64,000 nt of DNA from Streptomyces sp. Root431 (GTDB lineage: Bacteria; Actinomycetota; Actinomycetes; Streptomycetales; Streptomycetaceae): the NCBI RefSeq assembly GCF_001426585.1, contig NZ_LMEI01000010.1, positions 273,976 through 337,975 of the forward strand. Reading direction: 5' to 3'. How positions within the stretch are numbered: position 1 is the first letter of the stretch; the number at the start of each line of letters is the position of its first letter. Positions 51,386-58,714 of this stretch are shown here, in pieces. The translations under genes were made by a program, and so were the position numbers. Below the pieces are notes generated by a model, which saw only the letters and a program-made list of their open reading frames with translations, searched no databases and was not told where the DNA came from.

Positions 51386-51964
51386 CTAGTCGCGCGATTC
51401 CGTGGTGAGTTGGCCGGTGAAGAGCAGGCCGGTCAGGGAGCGGAAGTACTCCTCCGGGCCCTGGTCGCCCAGTGCCGCCGTGATGTTCCGGGTCAGGAGC
51501 AGGGTCGCGAAGCCGTGGGCGAGCGACCAGGCCGCGATGCCGGCCGCGCGAGCGTCGGGGACGTCCGGCAGGTCGGCCACGCCCGCGCGGAGTTCGGCGG
51601 AGGCGCGCTCCTTGGCGGCGACGAGGTCCGGGTCGTCGGTGCGCAGCAGCTCCGGCTGGAACATGACCTGGAAGTGGGCGGGGTGGTCCGCCGCGAACCG
51701 CACGTACCGCACGCCGCGTTCGCGCAGCTCGGGCGTCCCGGCGAGGGCCGCGGCCAGGAGGTCGTACCCCTCGGCGGCGATCGCGGTGAGGAGTCCGGCG
51801 CGGTCCTTGAAGTGGTGGGCGGGGGCGGCGTGGGAGACGCCGGCGCGGCGGGCGAGATCGCGCAGGCTCAGCGCCCCGGGACCCTCGGCGGTGATCACGT
51901 CGAGGGCGGCGGCGAGGACGGACTGCCGCAGGTCGCCGTGGTGGTAGGTCTTCCGGCTCGTCAT
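51386..51964 (-). CDS. TetR-family regulator
   Basis: 192 residues. The HTH is HHGDLRQSVLAAALDVITAEGP ... GVSHAAPAHHFKDRAGLL split here for length. The C-terminal ligand domain is of the WHG type (AAWSLAHGFATLLL). The ATG is at 51964. It is divergent from a SalK-like gene, and the 109-base intergenic region holds two matching palindromic direct repeats over a consensus promoter, so autoregulation and control of the divergent gene are well supported. The ligand is unknown. Confidence 0.92.
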   Translation of the reverse strand: MTSRKTYHHGDLRQSVLAAALDVITAEGPGALSLRDLARRAGVSHAAPAHHFKDRAGLLTAIAAEGYDLLAAALAGTPELRERGVRYVRFAADHPAHFQVMFQPELLRTDDPDLVAAKERASAELRAGVADLPDVPDARAAGIAAWSLAHGFATLLLTRNITAALGDQGPEEYFRSLTGLLFTGQLTTESRD

Positions 51965-51982
51965 GGCAGCAGCCTAGCCGGT

Positions 51983-52034
51983 ATCTAGGCATTGACAAGT
52001 TCACGAGGCGGGAGCAATCTAGTCAGTGACAAGT
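51983..52034 (+). promoter_or_regulatory. TetR operators overlapping a consensus promoter
   Basis: The 18-base elements ATCTAGGCATTGACAAGT (51983-52000) and ATCTAGTCAGTGACAAGT (52017-52034) match at 16 positions and are 34 bases apart. The second contains the near-perfect palindrome CTAGTCA-G-TGACAAG. TTGACA (51992-51997) and CAATCT (52015-52020) form a -35/-10 pair with 17-base spacing. Confidence 0.75.
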
Positions 52035-52073
52035 CGATGGGTGGGTCGGTACTCGATCACTAGGGAGACCGCT

Positions 52074-52955
52074 GTGGAAACCGGACGCGTACGTCAGATG
52101 TGGCACCTGCTCGAACCGCTGCACGCCCTGCTCGACTACGCCCCCGAGGCCTTCGACGAGGCCGCGGCCCTCGGCTACGACACCGCCGAGCGCTGGCCCT
52201 CCTACTTCGCCTGGCGCTCCGCCCCGCTGGGCGCCCCCGGCCCGGCCCGGGTGGCCTCGGCGTTCTACAGCTTCAGCCCCGCGATGGTCGCGCGGTACGT
52301 CCCGGGGGTCGGGGAGGGCTCCGACGAGGTCCCCGCCGCCGACCCCGCCGCCGTACTCGCCGCCCGACTCCGGGCCGTCGACCGCACCTACCGGGCCGTC
52401 CTCGGTGAGGACACGGTCAAGAGCCCCGAGCTCGCCGAGGCCGCCGCCCTCGCCCGCCGCGCCGCCGAGGCGGCCGGGACGGAGGGGCGGCCCCTCGCCG
52501 CCGCCAACGCCGCCCTGCCCTGGCCCGAGGCCCCGCACCTCGTCCTCTGGCAGGCCGCGACGATCCTGCGCGAGCACCGCGGCGACGGGCACCTCGCCGC
52601 GCTCCTCGTCGCCGGGCTCGACCCGGTCGAGGCGCTCGTCTCCTTCGCGGCGATCGGCGCCGCCCCCGAGCCGGTCTTCGAGAGCCGGGGCTGGAGCGCG
52701 GCCGAGTGGGCGGCCGCCCGCGAGCGCCTCACCGCCCGCGGGGTCCTGGACGCGGACGGGGCCGTCACCGACGAGGGCCGCGCCCTGCGCGCCGAGGTCG
52801 AGCTGCGGACGGACGAACTGGCCGCCGCGCCCTGGGCCGCCCTCGGCCCCGAGGGCACGGCCCGGCTCGCTGAACTCCTCGGCGGCCCCTGGCTGTCGGC
52901 GATCGGCTCCGGCCTGCTCCCCGCCGAGAACACCCTCGGCATCGGCAAGGTGTGA
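52074..52955 (+). CDS. SalK-like protein (SCO6745 family)
   Basis: 293 residues from GTG 52074 with AGGGAGA at 52062-52067. The sequence (RQMWHLLEPLHALLDYAPEA, LGYDTAERWPSYFAWRSAPL, AFYSFSP) matches the SCO6745/SalK family of small helical actinobacterial proteins of unknown biochemical role, named after a gene in salinomycin clusters. The second half (RGWSAAEWAAARERLTARGV) looks like a winged-helix-like element. The gene is divergent from TetR and controlled by the operator between them. It is cytoplasmic; the function is not known. Confidence 0.85.
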   Translation: METGRVRQMWHLLEPLHALLDYAPEAFDEAAALGYDTAERWPSYFAWRSAPLGAPGPARVASAFYSFSPAMVARYVPGVGEGSDEVPAADPAAVLAARLRAVDRTYRAVLGEDTVKSPELAEAAALARRAAEAAGTEGRPLAAANAALPWPEAPHLVLWQAATILREHRGDGHLAALLVAGLDPVEALVSFAAIGAAPEPVFESRGWSAAEWAAARERLTARGVLDADGAVTDEGRALRAEVELRTDELAAAPWAALGPEGTARLAELLGGPWLSAIGSGLLPAENTLGIGKV

Positions 52956-53025
52956 GGCCGGAGCGTCACCTGGTTCAGAGGTCGGAGCGTCAGGTGGTTC
53001 GGAGGTCGGAGCCTCACGTGGTTCA
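52954..53025. repeat. Three tandem 24-base repeats
   Basis: Units GAGGYCGGAGCSTCASSTGGTTCR run at 52954-52977, 52978-53001 and 53002-53025, beginning at the SalK stop codon. After them CGGTTCG (53032-53038) can pair with CGAACCG (53053-53059), a possible terminator stem. Confidence 0.85.
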
Positions 53026-53110
53026 GCAGCGCGGTTCGCCCGAGGGGGAGCTCGAACCGGGAGGCGCGGGGGACGAAGCATCCCGAATCCACCCAGCCTA
53101 GGATTCCAGG

Positions 53111-53812
53111 GTGCTGACGTATCGAAAGACCCTCACCGCGACCGCCCTCGCCGTCACCGCCCTGGTGACCGCCGCCTGCACGCCCGGCACCGGCGCCGGC
53201 TCCTCCTCGTCCGGATCGCCCGGCGGCGGCTCCGGCGGCAGGCCCGCCGCGCGCGGGTCCGCGCTCGCCGCCGTGGACACCCTCACCGTCAAGGGCCGGG
53301 CCCCGAAGACCGGGTACGAGCGGGAGAAGTTCGGCCGGGCCTGGGCGGACGTCGACGGCAACGGCTGCGGCACCCGCGACGACATACTCAAGCGCGACCT
53401 GAGCGGCGTCCGCTTCACGGACGGCCGCTGCAAGGTCGCCTCCGGCACCCTCACCGACGACCCGTACACCGGTACGACCGTCACGTACGTCCGCGGGCGC
53501 AGCAAGGTCGACATCGACCATGTCGTGGCGCTCTCCGACGCCTGGCAGAAGGGCGCGGGGAAGTGGGACGCGGACACCCGCCGCCGCTTCGCCAACGACC
53601 CGCTCAACCTCCTCGCCGTCGACGCGTCGACGAACCGGCGCAAGTCCGACGGCGACGCCGCGACCTGGCTCCCGCCGAACAAGGCGTACCGCTGCGCGTA
53701 CGTGGCCCGGCAGGTCGCCGTGAAGAAGAAGTACGAGGTGTGGGTGACCGGCGGCGAGCGGGACGCGATGAAGCGGGTGCTCGCCGGCTGCCCGCAGCAG
53801 AAACTCCCGTAG
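53111..53812 (+). CDS. HNH-family (DUF1524) nuclease lipoprotein
   Basis: 233 residues. The signal has a lipobox (LVTAAC), then a Ser/Gly-rich linker to ~45, so the protein is probably attached to the outer face of the membrane. The catalytic region carries DIDHVVALSDAW and NDPLNLLAVDASTNRRKSD, the GmrSD/DUF1524 HNH signature. The GTG at 53111 has no ribosome site; TAGGAT at 53099-53104 is 6 bases upstream, so the message is probably leaderless. It is a likely extracellular DNase for nutrient recovery or defence. Confidence 0.88.
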   Translation: MLTYRKTLTATALAVTALVTAACTPGTGAGSSSSGSPGGGSGGRPAARGSALAAVDTLTVKGRAPKTGYEREKFGRAWADVDGNGCGTRDDILKRDLSGVRFTDGRCKVASGTLTDDPYTGTTVTYVRGRSKVDIDHVVALSDAWQKGAGKWDADTRRRFANDPLNLLAVDASTNRRKSDGDAATWLPPNKAYRCAYVARQVAVKKKYEVWVTGGERDAMKRVLAGCPQQKLP

Positions 53813-53870
53813 GGGACCGGCCTGTTCGGAGGATCGCCGGGAAGGCCGGGGAATGCGGCGGAAAATCGTT

Positions 53871-53898
53871 TTGTCCGCCCGAAAATGATCTTTATCCT
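53871..53898 (+). promoter_or_regulatory. Promoter for a leaderless gene
   Basis: TTGTCC (53871-53876) and TATCCT (53893-53898) are 16 bases apart; the next gene's ATG follows 6 bases after the -10 with no ribosome site. Confidence 0.55.
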
Positions 53899-53904
53899 GC
53901 TCGC

Positions 53905-54651
53905 ATGGACCTGAACATATCGACCCTCGCCGCCCGTCCCGAGCTGGAAGGGCCGATGTGGAGCATGCTCGACCTCTGGCCTGAGTTCATGATGTACGAC
54001 CCGGTCGGCTGGGCGAACATCGGCCGGATCGTGCGCGAGCTGCCGGAGTACGTCCTCGTCGCCACCGACGCCGAGGGCAAGGTCGTCGCCCGCGGCTTCA
54101 GCGTCCCCTTCCGGATGGACGTCGACGGCCGCCGCGAGCTGCCGCCCCGCGGCTGGGACGAGGTGCTGCTCTGGGCCTTCTCCGACCTGCGGGCCGGCCG
54201 TGAGGCGGACACCGTCAGCGCGATCGAGATCACGGTCGACACGAGTGCGCTGGGCAACGGCGTCTCGCACCGGATGCTCGCCGCCATGCGGGAGAACGTG
54301 AAGCGGCTCGGCTTCTCGGAGCTCGTCGCCCCGGTCCGCCCCAACGGCAAGCACCTGGAGGCCGAGTCCTCCATCCACGAGTACGCCTTCCGCACCCGCG
54401 AGTCCGACGGCCTGCCGGTCGACCCGTGGCTGCGCGTCCACGTCCGCGCGGGCGGTGTCGTCGAGGCGGTGGCCCCGGCGTCGATGACGATCGGCGGCTC
54501 CGTCGAGCAGTGGCGGAAGTGGACGGGCCTGCCGTTCGACACGGACGGTCCGGTCGAGGTCGACAAGGCCCTCGTCCCGGTCCACTGCGAGGCCTCGCGC
54601 GGCTACGCGGTCTACGTCGAGCCCAACGTGTGGGTCCGCCACACCCTCTGA
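53905..54651 (+). CDS. GNAT-like acetyltransferase-related protein
   Basis: 248 residues from ATG 53905. The middle (IEITVDTSALGNGVSHRMLA, then MRENVKRLGFSELVAPVRPN) resembles acetyl-CoA-binding motif A of GNAT enzymes with the GxGxxxxM loop, preceded by a strand-rich N-terminal region. The C terminus (VPVHCEASRGYAVYVEPNVW) is of unknown type. Streptomyces has many such proteins annotated only as hypothetical or N-acetyltransferase. The gene is leaderless by the promoter position. The substrate is unknown. Confidence 0.75.
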   Translation: MDLNISTLAARPELEGPMWSMLDLWPEFMMYDPVGWANIGRIVRELPEYVLVATDAEGKVVARGFSVPFRMDVDGRRELPPRGWDEVLLWAFSDLRAGREADTVSAIEITVDTSALGNGVSHRMLAAMRENVKRLGFSELVAPVRPNGKHLEAESSIHEYAFRTRESDGLPVDPWLRVHVRAGGVVEAVAPASMTIGGSVEQWRKWTGLPFDTDGPVEVDKALVPVHCEASRGYAVYVEPNVWVRHTL

Positions 54652-54704
54652 GGGGCGAGAGCGGGGAAGGGGGCCCCGTGGGGCCCCCGGTCCTGGCGGT
54701 GCGT

Positions 54705-54746
54705 TGCTGCCTGATGCCTGCTGCCTGATGCCTGCTGCGTGCTGCG
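54705..54746. repeat. Short tandem repeats in an intergenic region
   Basis: TGCTGCCTGATGCC occurs twice (54705-54718, 54719-54732), followed by TGCTGCG twice (54733-54746). A GGGGGCCCC/GGGGCCCCC inverted repeat at 54669-54688 just before them may be the terminator for the GNAT-like gene. Confidence 0.85.
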
Positions 54747-54761
54747 TGGTGACCGCCTGGG

Positions 54762-55568
54762 TCAGCCGAGCTTCAGCTCCCACTGCGAGGGGTTGTAGTC
54801 GAAGCCGGGGTTGACCTCGACGCTCAGGGTCTTGGCGGCCTTCGGGGTGTCGAAGGCGACGGTGAGCGTGGCCTTCTTGCCGGGCAGGACGGAGCCCTGG
54901 AAGCCCGCGCCGACCTTCTCGTCGAAGATCTGCTCCGCCTCGACGCCCTCGGCACCGGCCCGCGCGCTCAGCAGGACGCCGACCGCGTCGAACTTCTTCG
55001 TGCCGCCGTTCTCGACGACGACCGTGACCTGGTAGGCCTTGTTGCCCTTGGTGTGGCCGACCGCGTACTCGCTCGCGGTGTACGCCTTCGGGTCCGAGAC
55101 CGTGATCTTCAGCTTGTCGTCGTAGACCGACGAGTCGCCGTCCGCCAGGCCCTTCCCCTTGTCCGCCGTCCCCTTGTCGGTGGTCCCGGCGTCGCCCGAC
55201 GACCCCCCGGCCTTCGTCGGGTCCTGCGGCGCCGCGTCCTTGATGCTCTTGTCGATCTCCTCCACCGCGTCGCTGACCGCCGTGACCGTGATGATCAGGC
55301 CGACCGTCGCGAGGATCAGGGACACGAGGCCGAGGATCGCGCCGGTGAGCGTCACGCCCTTGTTGTTCGCCTCGCCGCGCTTCACGCGTCCCTTGCCGAC
55401 GAGTCCCAGGATCAGGGCGATGACGCCGAGCGTCCCGGCCAGCCAGAAGAGCAGCGGGATCAGGCCGGAGAGCGTGCCGATGATGCCGAGGATCAGGGCC
55501 GCGGTGCCGAGGCCGTTGCGCATGGCCTGCCGCGGGGCGGCGGGCGGGACCTGGGTGTCGTACGACAT
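54762..55568 (-). CDS. DUF4190/DUF4352 membrane protein
   Basis: 268 residues. The N-terminal part has two or three membrane segments (~20-55 and ~73-97) separated by a Gly/Lys-rich loop, as in DUF4190. An Asp/Lys/Gly-rich linker (~108-145) leads to a C-terminal immunoglobulin-like DUF4352 domain (LKITVSDPKAYTASEYAVGH, KAYQVTVVVENGGTKKFDAV). The external domain is probably a small beta-sandwich. The ATG is at 55568. The divergent intergenic region carries a perfect inverted repeat. The function is unknown. Confidence 0.85.
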   Translation of the reverse strand: MSYDTQVPPAAPRQAMRNGLGTAALILGIIGTLSGLIPLLFWLAGTLGVIALILGLVGKGRVKRGEANNKGVTLTGAILGLVSLILATVGLIITVTAVSDAVEEIDKSIKDAAPQDPTKAGGSSGDAGTTDKGTADKGKGLADGDSSVYDDKLKITVSDPKAYTASEYAVGHTKGNKAYQVTVVVENGGTKKFDAVGVLLSARAGAEGVEAEQIFDEKVGAGFQGSVLPGKKATLTVAFDTPKAAKTLSVEVNPGFDYNPSQWELKLG

Positions 55569-55628
55569 GAGTGTGTCCTCCCGGACAGAGAAGCTGTCTG
55601 AAGCGATGGGTCAATCACAGCAGAGCCT

Positions 55629-55652
55629 GTGAACCGAGTCAACACGGTTCAC
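55629..55652. promoter_or_regulatory. Inverted repeat in divergent promoter region
   Basis: GTGAACCG (55629-55636) and CGGTTCAC (55645-55652) are perfect 8-base arms separated by 8 bases, about 61 bases upstream of the DUF4352 gene. It is a candidate dimeric-regulator site. Downstream, five GACGTG-like hexamers run at 55723-55752. Confidence 0.5.
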
Positions 55653-55766
55653 GGAAAAGAAGTCCGCTCACGCTGTGAAGTGATGCCGTGCGCGTGCAGC
55701 AGTAAGATCGATGTCACACGAGGACGTGGACGTGGACGTGCACGTGGACGCGGGCGAGTCAGGGAG

Positions 55767-57974
55767 ATGAGTCAGGTGCCAGAGGAGAGCGCAGGAGACA
55801 CGGGCGCGACGGACGCGGGCTCGGCAGAGGTGACCGCCGCCGGGATCGCCCGGCTCGCGGGGGTCGGCCGGGCCGCCGTCAGCAACTGGCGCCGCCGCCA
55901 CCCCGACTTCCCCAAGCCCGTGGGCGGCACGGAGGCCAGCCCGTCCTTCTCGCTCGCCGAGGTCGAGCGATGGCTCCGCGACCAGGGGAAACTGGCCGAG
56001 GTCCCGCTGCGCGAGCGCGTCTGGCAGCAGATCGCGGGCCACCCCGCCGGCGCCGCCACCGCCCTCGTCCACGCGGGCTGCGCCCTCCTTCTCGTACGGG
56101 ACAGGTCGGCGGCCTGGCCGGCGCTCGCCGCGCTCCCGGACGAGCGGCTCACGGGCGTGCTCCCCGTCGCCCTGGAGGAGACGCTCACCGAGCGCCTCGG
56201 CCCCGAGCGGCCCGTCCTCACCCCCACCGCCGCCGCGCTGTCCGCCTCCGTCCCCCTCCTGCGCGGGGTCGCCGAGCTCGCTGCGGAGACCGGCGGGGTC
56301 CGGCCGGCCTTCGAGTTCCTGCTCGGCCGTCACCTCGACGCCAACCCCCGGCAGTACACGCTGACCCCGCCCGGCCCCGCCTCCCTGATGGCCGCCCTCG
56401 CGACCGGCCGCACGGAGCGCCCCGCCCCCGACGGCACCGGTGCCCCGCTCACCGTCCTCGACCCCGCCTCCGGCACCGGCGGCCTGCTCAGCGCGGTCGA
56501 GTGGCCCGCCGCGGTCTGCGGCCAGGACGCCGACCACGACCTCGCCGCGCTCACCGCCCTCCGCCTGGCCCTCTCCACCGACGCCGACATCCGCGTCCGC
56601 TCCGGCGACAGCCTCCGCGCCGACGCGTTCCCGGCGCTCGCCGCCGACGCCGTCCTCTGCCACCCGCCGTTCAACGAACGCAATTGGGGCCATGACGAGC
56701 TGGCCTACGACCCGCGCTGGGAGTACGGCTTCCCGGCCCGTACGGAGTCCGAGCTCGCCTGGGTGCAGCACGCCCTGGCCCGTCTCCGCCCCGGCGGCAC
56801 CGCTGTCCTCCTCATGCCGCCGGCCGCCGCCTCCCGCCGTTCCGGCCGCCGGATCCGCGCCGACCTGCTCCGCCGCGGCGCCCTCCGCGCCGTCGTCGCG
56901 CTCCCGGCCGGCGCCGCGCCCCCGTACGGCATCCCGCTCCACCTCTGGGTCCTGCGCAAGCCCGTCGCGGGCGAGCGTCCCCCGGCCGAACTCCTCCTCG
57001 TCGACACCGCGTCCGAGCACACGGGCCAGGGCCGGGACGGCCAGGGGAGGGACGGCAGGGACAGCAGGGACCGGCTCGACTGGCCGGCCGTGCACGCGGT
57101 CGTCCTGGACGCCTGGACGGCCTTCGACCGGGACGGGACCGTCGTCGCGACCCCCGGGGAGAGCCGCGCCGTCCCCGTCATCGAACTCCTCGACGACGAC
57201 GTCGACCTCGCCCCCGCCCGCCACCTCCCGCCCCCGGCCGCCGCCGAGGGCGTGACCCAGCTCGCCGTGGTCCGCGAGCGGCTCGCCGCGACCCTGCACC
57301 GGACCCGCGAGCTGACCCCGCCACCCGTGACCGGCCCGGCCACGGCGGGCGGCGAAACGGCGGTCGGCGGAACGGCGGTCGGCGGAACGGCGGGCCGGCT
57401 CACGGCCACGGCCGGCACGACCACCGTCGGCGAACTCGCGCGCGCCGGGGCCCTGACGCTGCACGCGGGCGGCACGGGCACGGCCCCCGCCGGCGCCCCC
57501 GTCGCCGTCCTCACCGACCATGACGTCCTCGCCGCCCAGCCGCCCACCGGCACGCTCCCCGACGGCCCGCCCGAGGAACCGGTCCTCCTCGCCGTCGGCG
57601 ACGTCGTCGTCCCGGTCCTCGGCGGCGTCGCGGCGGTCCGCGTCGTCGGCGCCCCCGCCGAGGGGGCCGCCCTCGGCCGCAACCTCCAACTTCTCCGCCC
57701 TGACCCGGCGACCCTCGACCCGTGGTTCCTGGCCGGTTTCCTCCGGGCCACCGCCAACACCCGGCAGGCCAGCAGCTACGCGTCCACCGCGACCCGGCTC
57801 GACGTGCGCCGCCTCCAGCTGCCCCGCCTGCCCCTGGCCGAACAGCGCCGGTACGGCGAGCGGTTCCGCGCCCTCGCGGAGTTCGAGGAGACCCTGCGGC
57901 AGGCCTCCCGGCTCGGCGAACAGCTCGTCCAGGGCCTGTACGACGGCCTGGCGGACGGCACGGTCGCGCCCTGA
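55767..57974 (+). CDS. Orphan HTH - N6-adenine methylase - TRD fusion
   Basis: 735 residues from ATG 55767; GTG 55776 is better spaced from AGGGAG at 55761-55766 and may be the real start. Residues ~20-75 are a MerR-like HTH (GIARLAGVGRAAVSNWRRRH). Residues ~195-430 form an HsdM-like methylase with motif I DPASGTGGLL (~232). Motif IV reads CHPPFNERNWG (~297), so the usual Asn of NPPY/F is His. The C-terminal ~130 residues resemble one target-recognition half of a type I S subunit. No restriction gene is adjacent. It is either a solitary methylase or a DNA-binding protein that has lost catalysis. Confidence 0.85.
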   Translation: MSQVPEESAGDTGATDAGSAEVTAAGIARLAGVGRAAVSNWRRRHPDFPKPVGGTEASPSFSLAEVERWLRDQGKLAEVPLRERVWQQIAGHPAGAATALVHAGCALLLVRDRSAAWPALAALPDERLTGVLPVALEETLTERLGPERPVLTPTAAALSASVPLLRGVAELAAETGGVRPAFEFLLGRHLDANPRQYTLTPPGPASLMAALATGRTERPAPDGTGAPLTVLDPASGTGGLLSAVEWPAAVCGQDADHDLAALTALRLALSTDADIRVRSGDSLRADAFPALAADAVLCHPPFNERNWGHDELAYDPRWEYGFPARTESELAWVQHALARLRPGGTAVLLMPPAAASRRSGRRIRADLLRRGALRAVVALPAGAAPPYGIPLHLWVLRKPVAGERPPAELLLVDTASEHTGQGRDGQGRDGRDSRDRLDWPAVHAVVLDAWTAFDRDGTVVATPGESRAVPVIELLDDDVDLAPARHLPPPAAAEGVTQLAVVRERLAATLHRTRELTPPPVTGPATAGGETAVGGTAVGGTAGRLTATAGTTTVGELARAGALTLHAGGTGTAPAGAPVAVLTDHDVLAAQPPTGTLPDGPPEEPVLLAVGDVVVPVLGGVAAVRVVGAPAEGAALGRNLQLLRPDPATLDPWFLAGFLRATANTRQASSYASTATRLDVRRLQLPRLPLAEQRRYGERFRALAEFEETLRQASRLGEQLVQGLYDGLADGTVAP

Positions 57975-58021
57975 TCCGGACCGTCGCGGTCCGGTCCGGG
58001 CCGCCGCGGGCCTGAACTGTT

Positions 58022-58056
58022 CGACAACGGTTCCGGACAACCCGGAACCGTTGTCG
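58022..58056 (+). terminator. Terminator after the methylase gene
   Basis: 15-base perfect arms 58022-58036 and 58042-58056 with a 5-base loop. Confidence 0.9.
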
Positions 58057-58117
58057 GTGACGGTGTATACGCTCGTCCTCGACCCGATCCGATCCGTTCG
58101 AGCAGGAGCAGCAGCCG

Positions 58118-58714
58118 ATGTACGGCCCCCCGCAGGCCCCGCGGCCGTCGCCGCAGTCGCCGCCCGGCCCCGCCTCCGGTGGCCTGATCGCGTTGCGCGT
58201 CCTCTTCGTCGCGCTCCCGCTGCTCAGTTGCGGCTTCCTGGCCTGGGCGCCGATGCTGCGTCTCGCGATCCTGACGCAGAAGGTGCGGGACTGGGTGTTC
58301 TTCGGTCTGGCCTTCGTCGTGGCCACCGCTCTCTTCGTGTACATGGGCATCACGGGCGAGAAGGAGACCTCCGACCTGGAGGCGGTCATCGGGGTCGGCA
58401 CGATCCTGGCCCTGGGGGCCGGTTCCGTCGCCTACTACCTGGTGGGGGAGATCCGGCACTACGACCGCCGCCGCGCTCTGCCGGCAGCCGTGCCGCCCCC
58501 GTTCCGGCCGCTGGGGTACGCGTACGGACCGGACGGCTCCGCCGTCGCGACGACGCCGAGCGGCGCCCCCGCCCCGTACATCTGCGCCCCGCCGGCCCCC
58601 GCCCAGCCCCACCAACCGCCCACCGCGCCCCGCATCGACCAGGTCCGCGCCGAGCTCGACGAGCTGAGCGACCTGCTGCGCAAGGACGGACGGGAAGGCG
58701 AAGGCAGCAGGTGA
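58118..58714 (+). CDS. Three-pass membrane protein with proline-rich tails
   Basis: 198 residues from ATG 58118. A Pro-rich N terminus is followed by three membrane segments (~22-44, ~53-76, ~88-108) and a Pro/Ala/Tyr-rich cytoplasmic tail that ends in a short coil (IDQVRAELDELSDLLRKDGR). The stop overlaps the start of the Ser/Thr kinase gene by four bases, so the two are co-translated; a kinase-regulator relationship is plausible. No domain name applies. Confidence 0.82.
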   Translation: MYGPPQAPRPSPQSPPGPASGGLIALRVLFVALPLLSCGFLAWAPMLRLAILTQKVRDWVFFGLAFVVATALFVYMGITGEKETSDLEAVIGVGTILALGAGSVAYYLVGEIRHYDRRRALPAAVPPPFRPLGYAYGPDGSAVATTPSGAPAPYICAPPAPAQPHQPPTAPRIDQVRAELDELSDLLRKDGREGEGSR

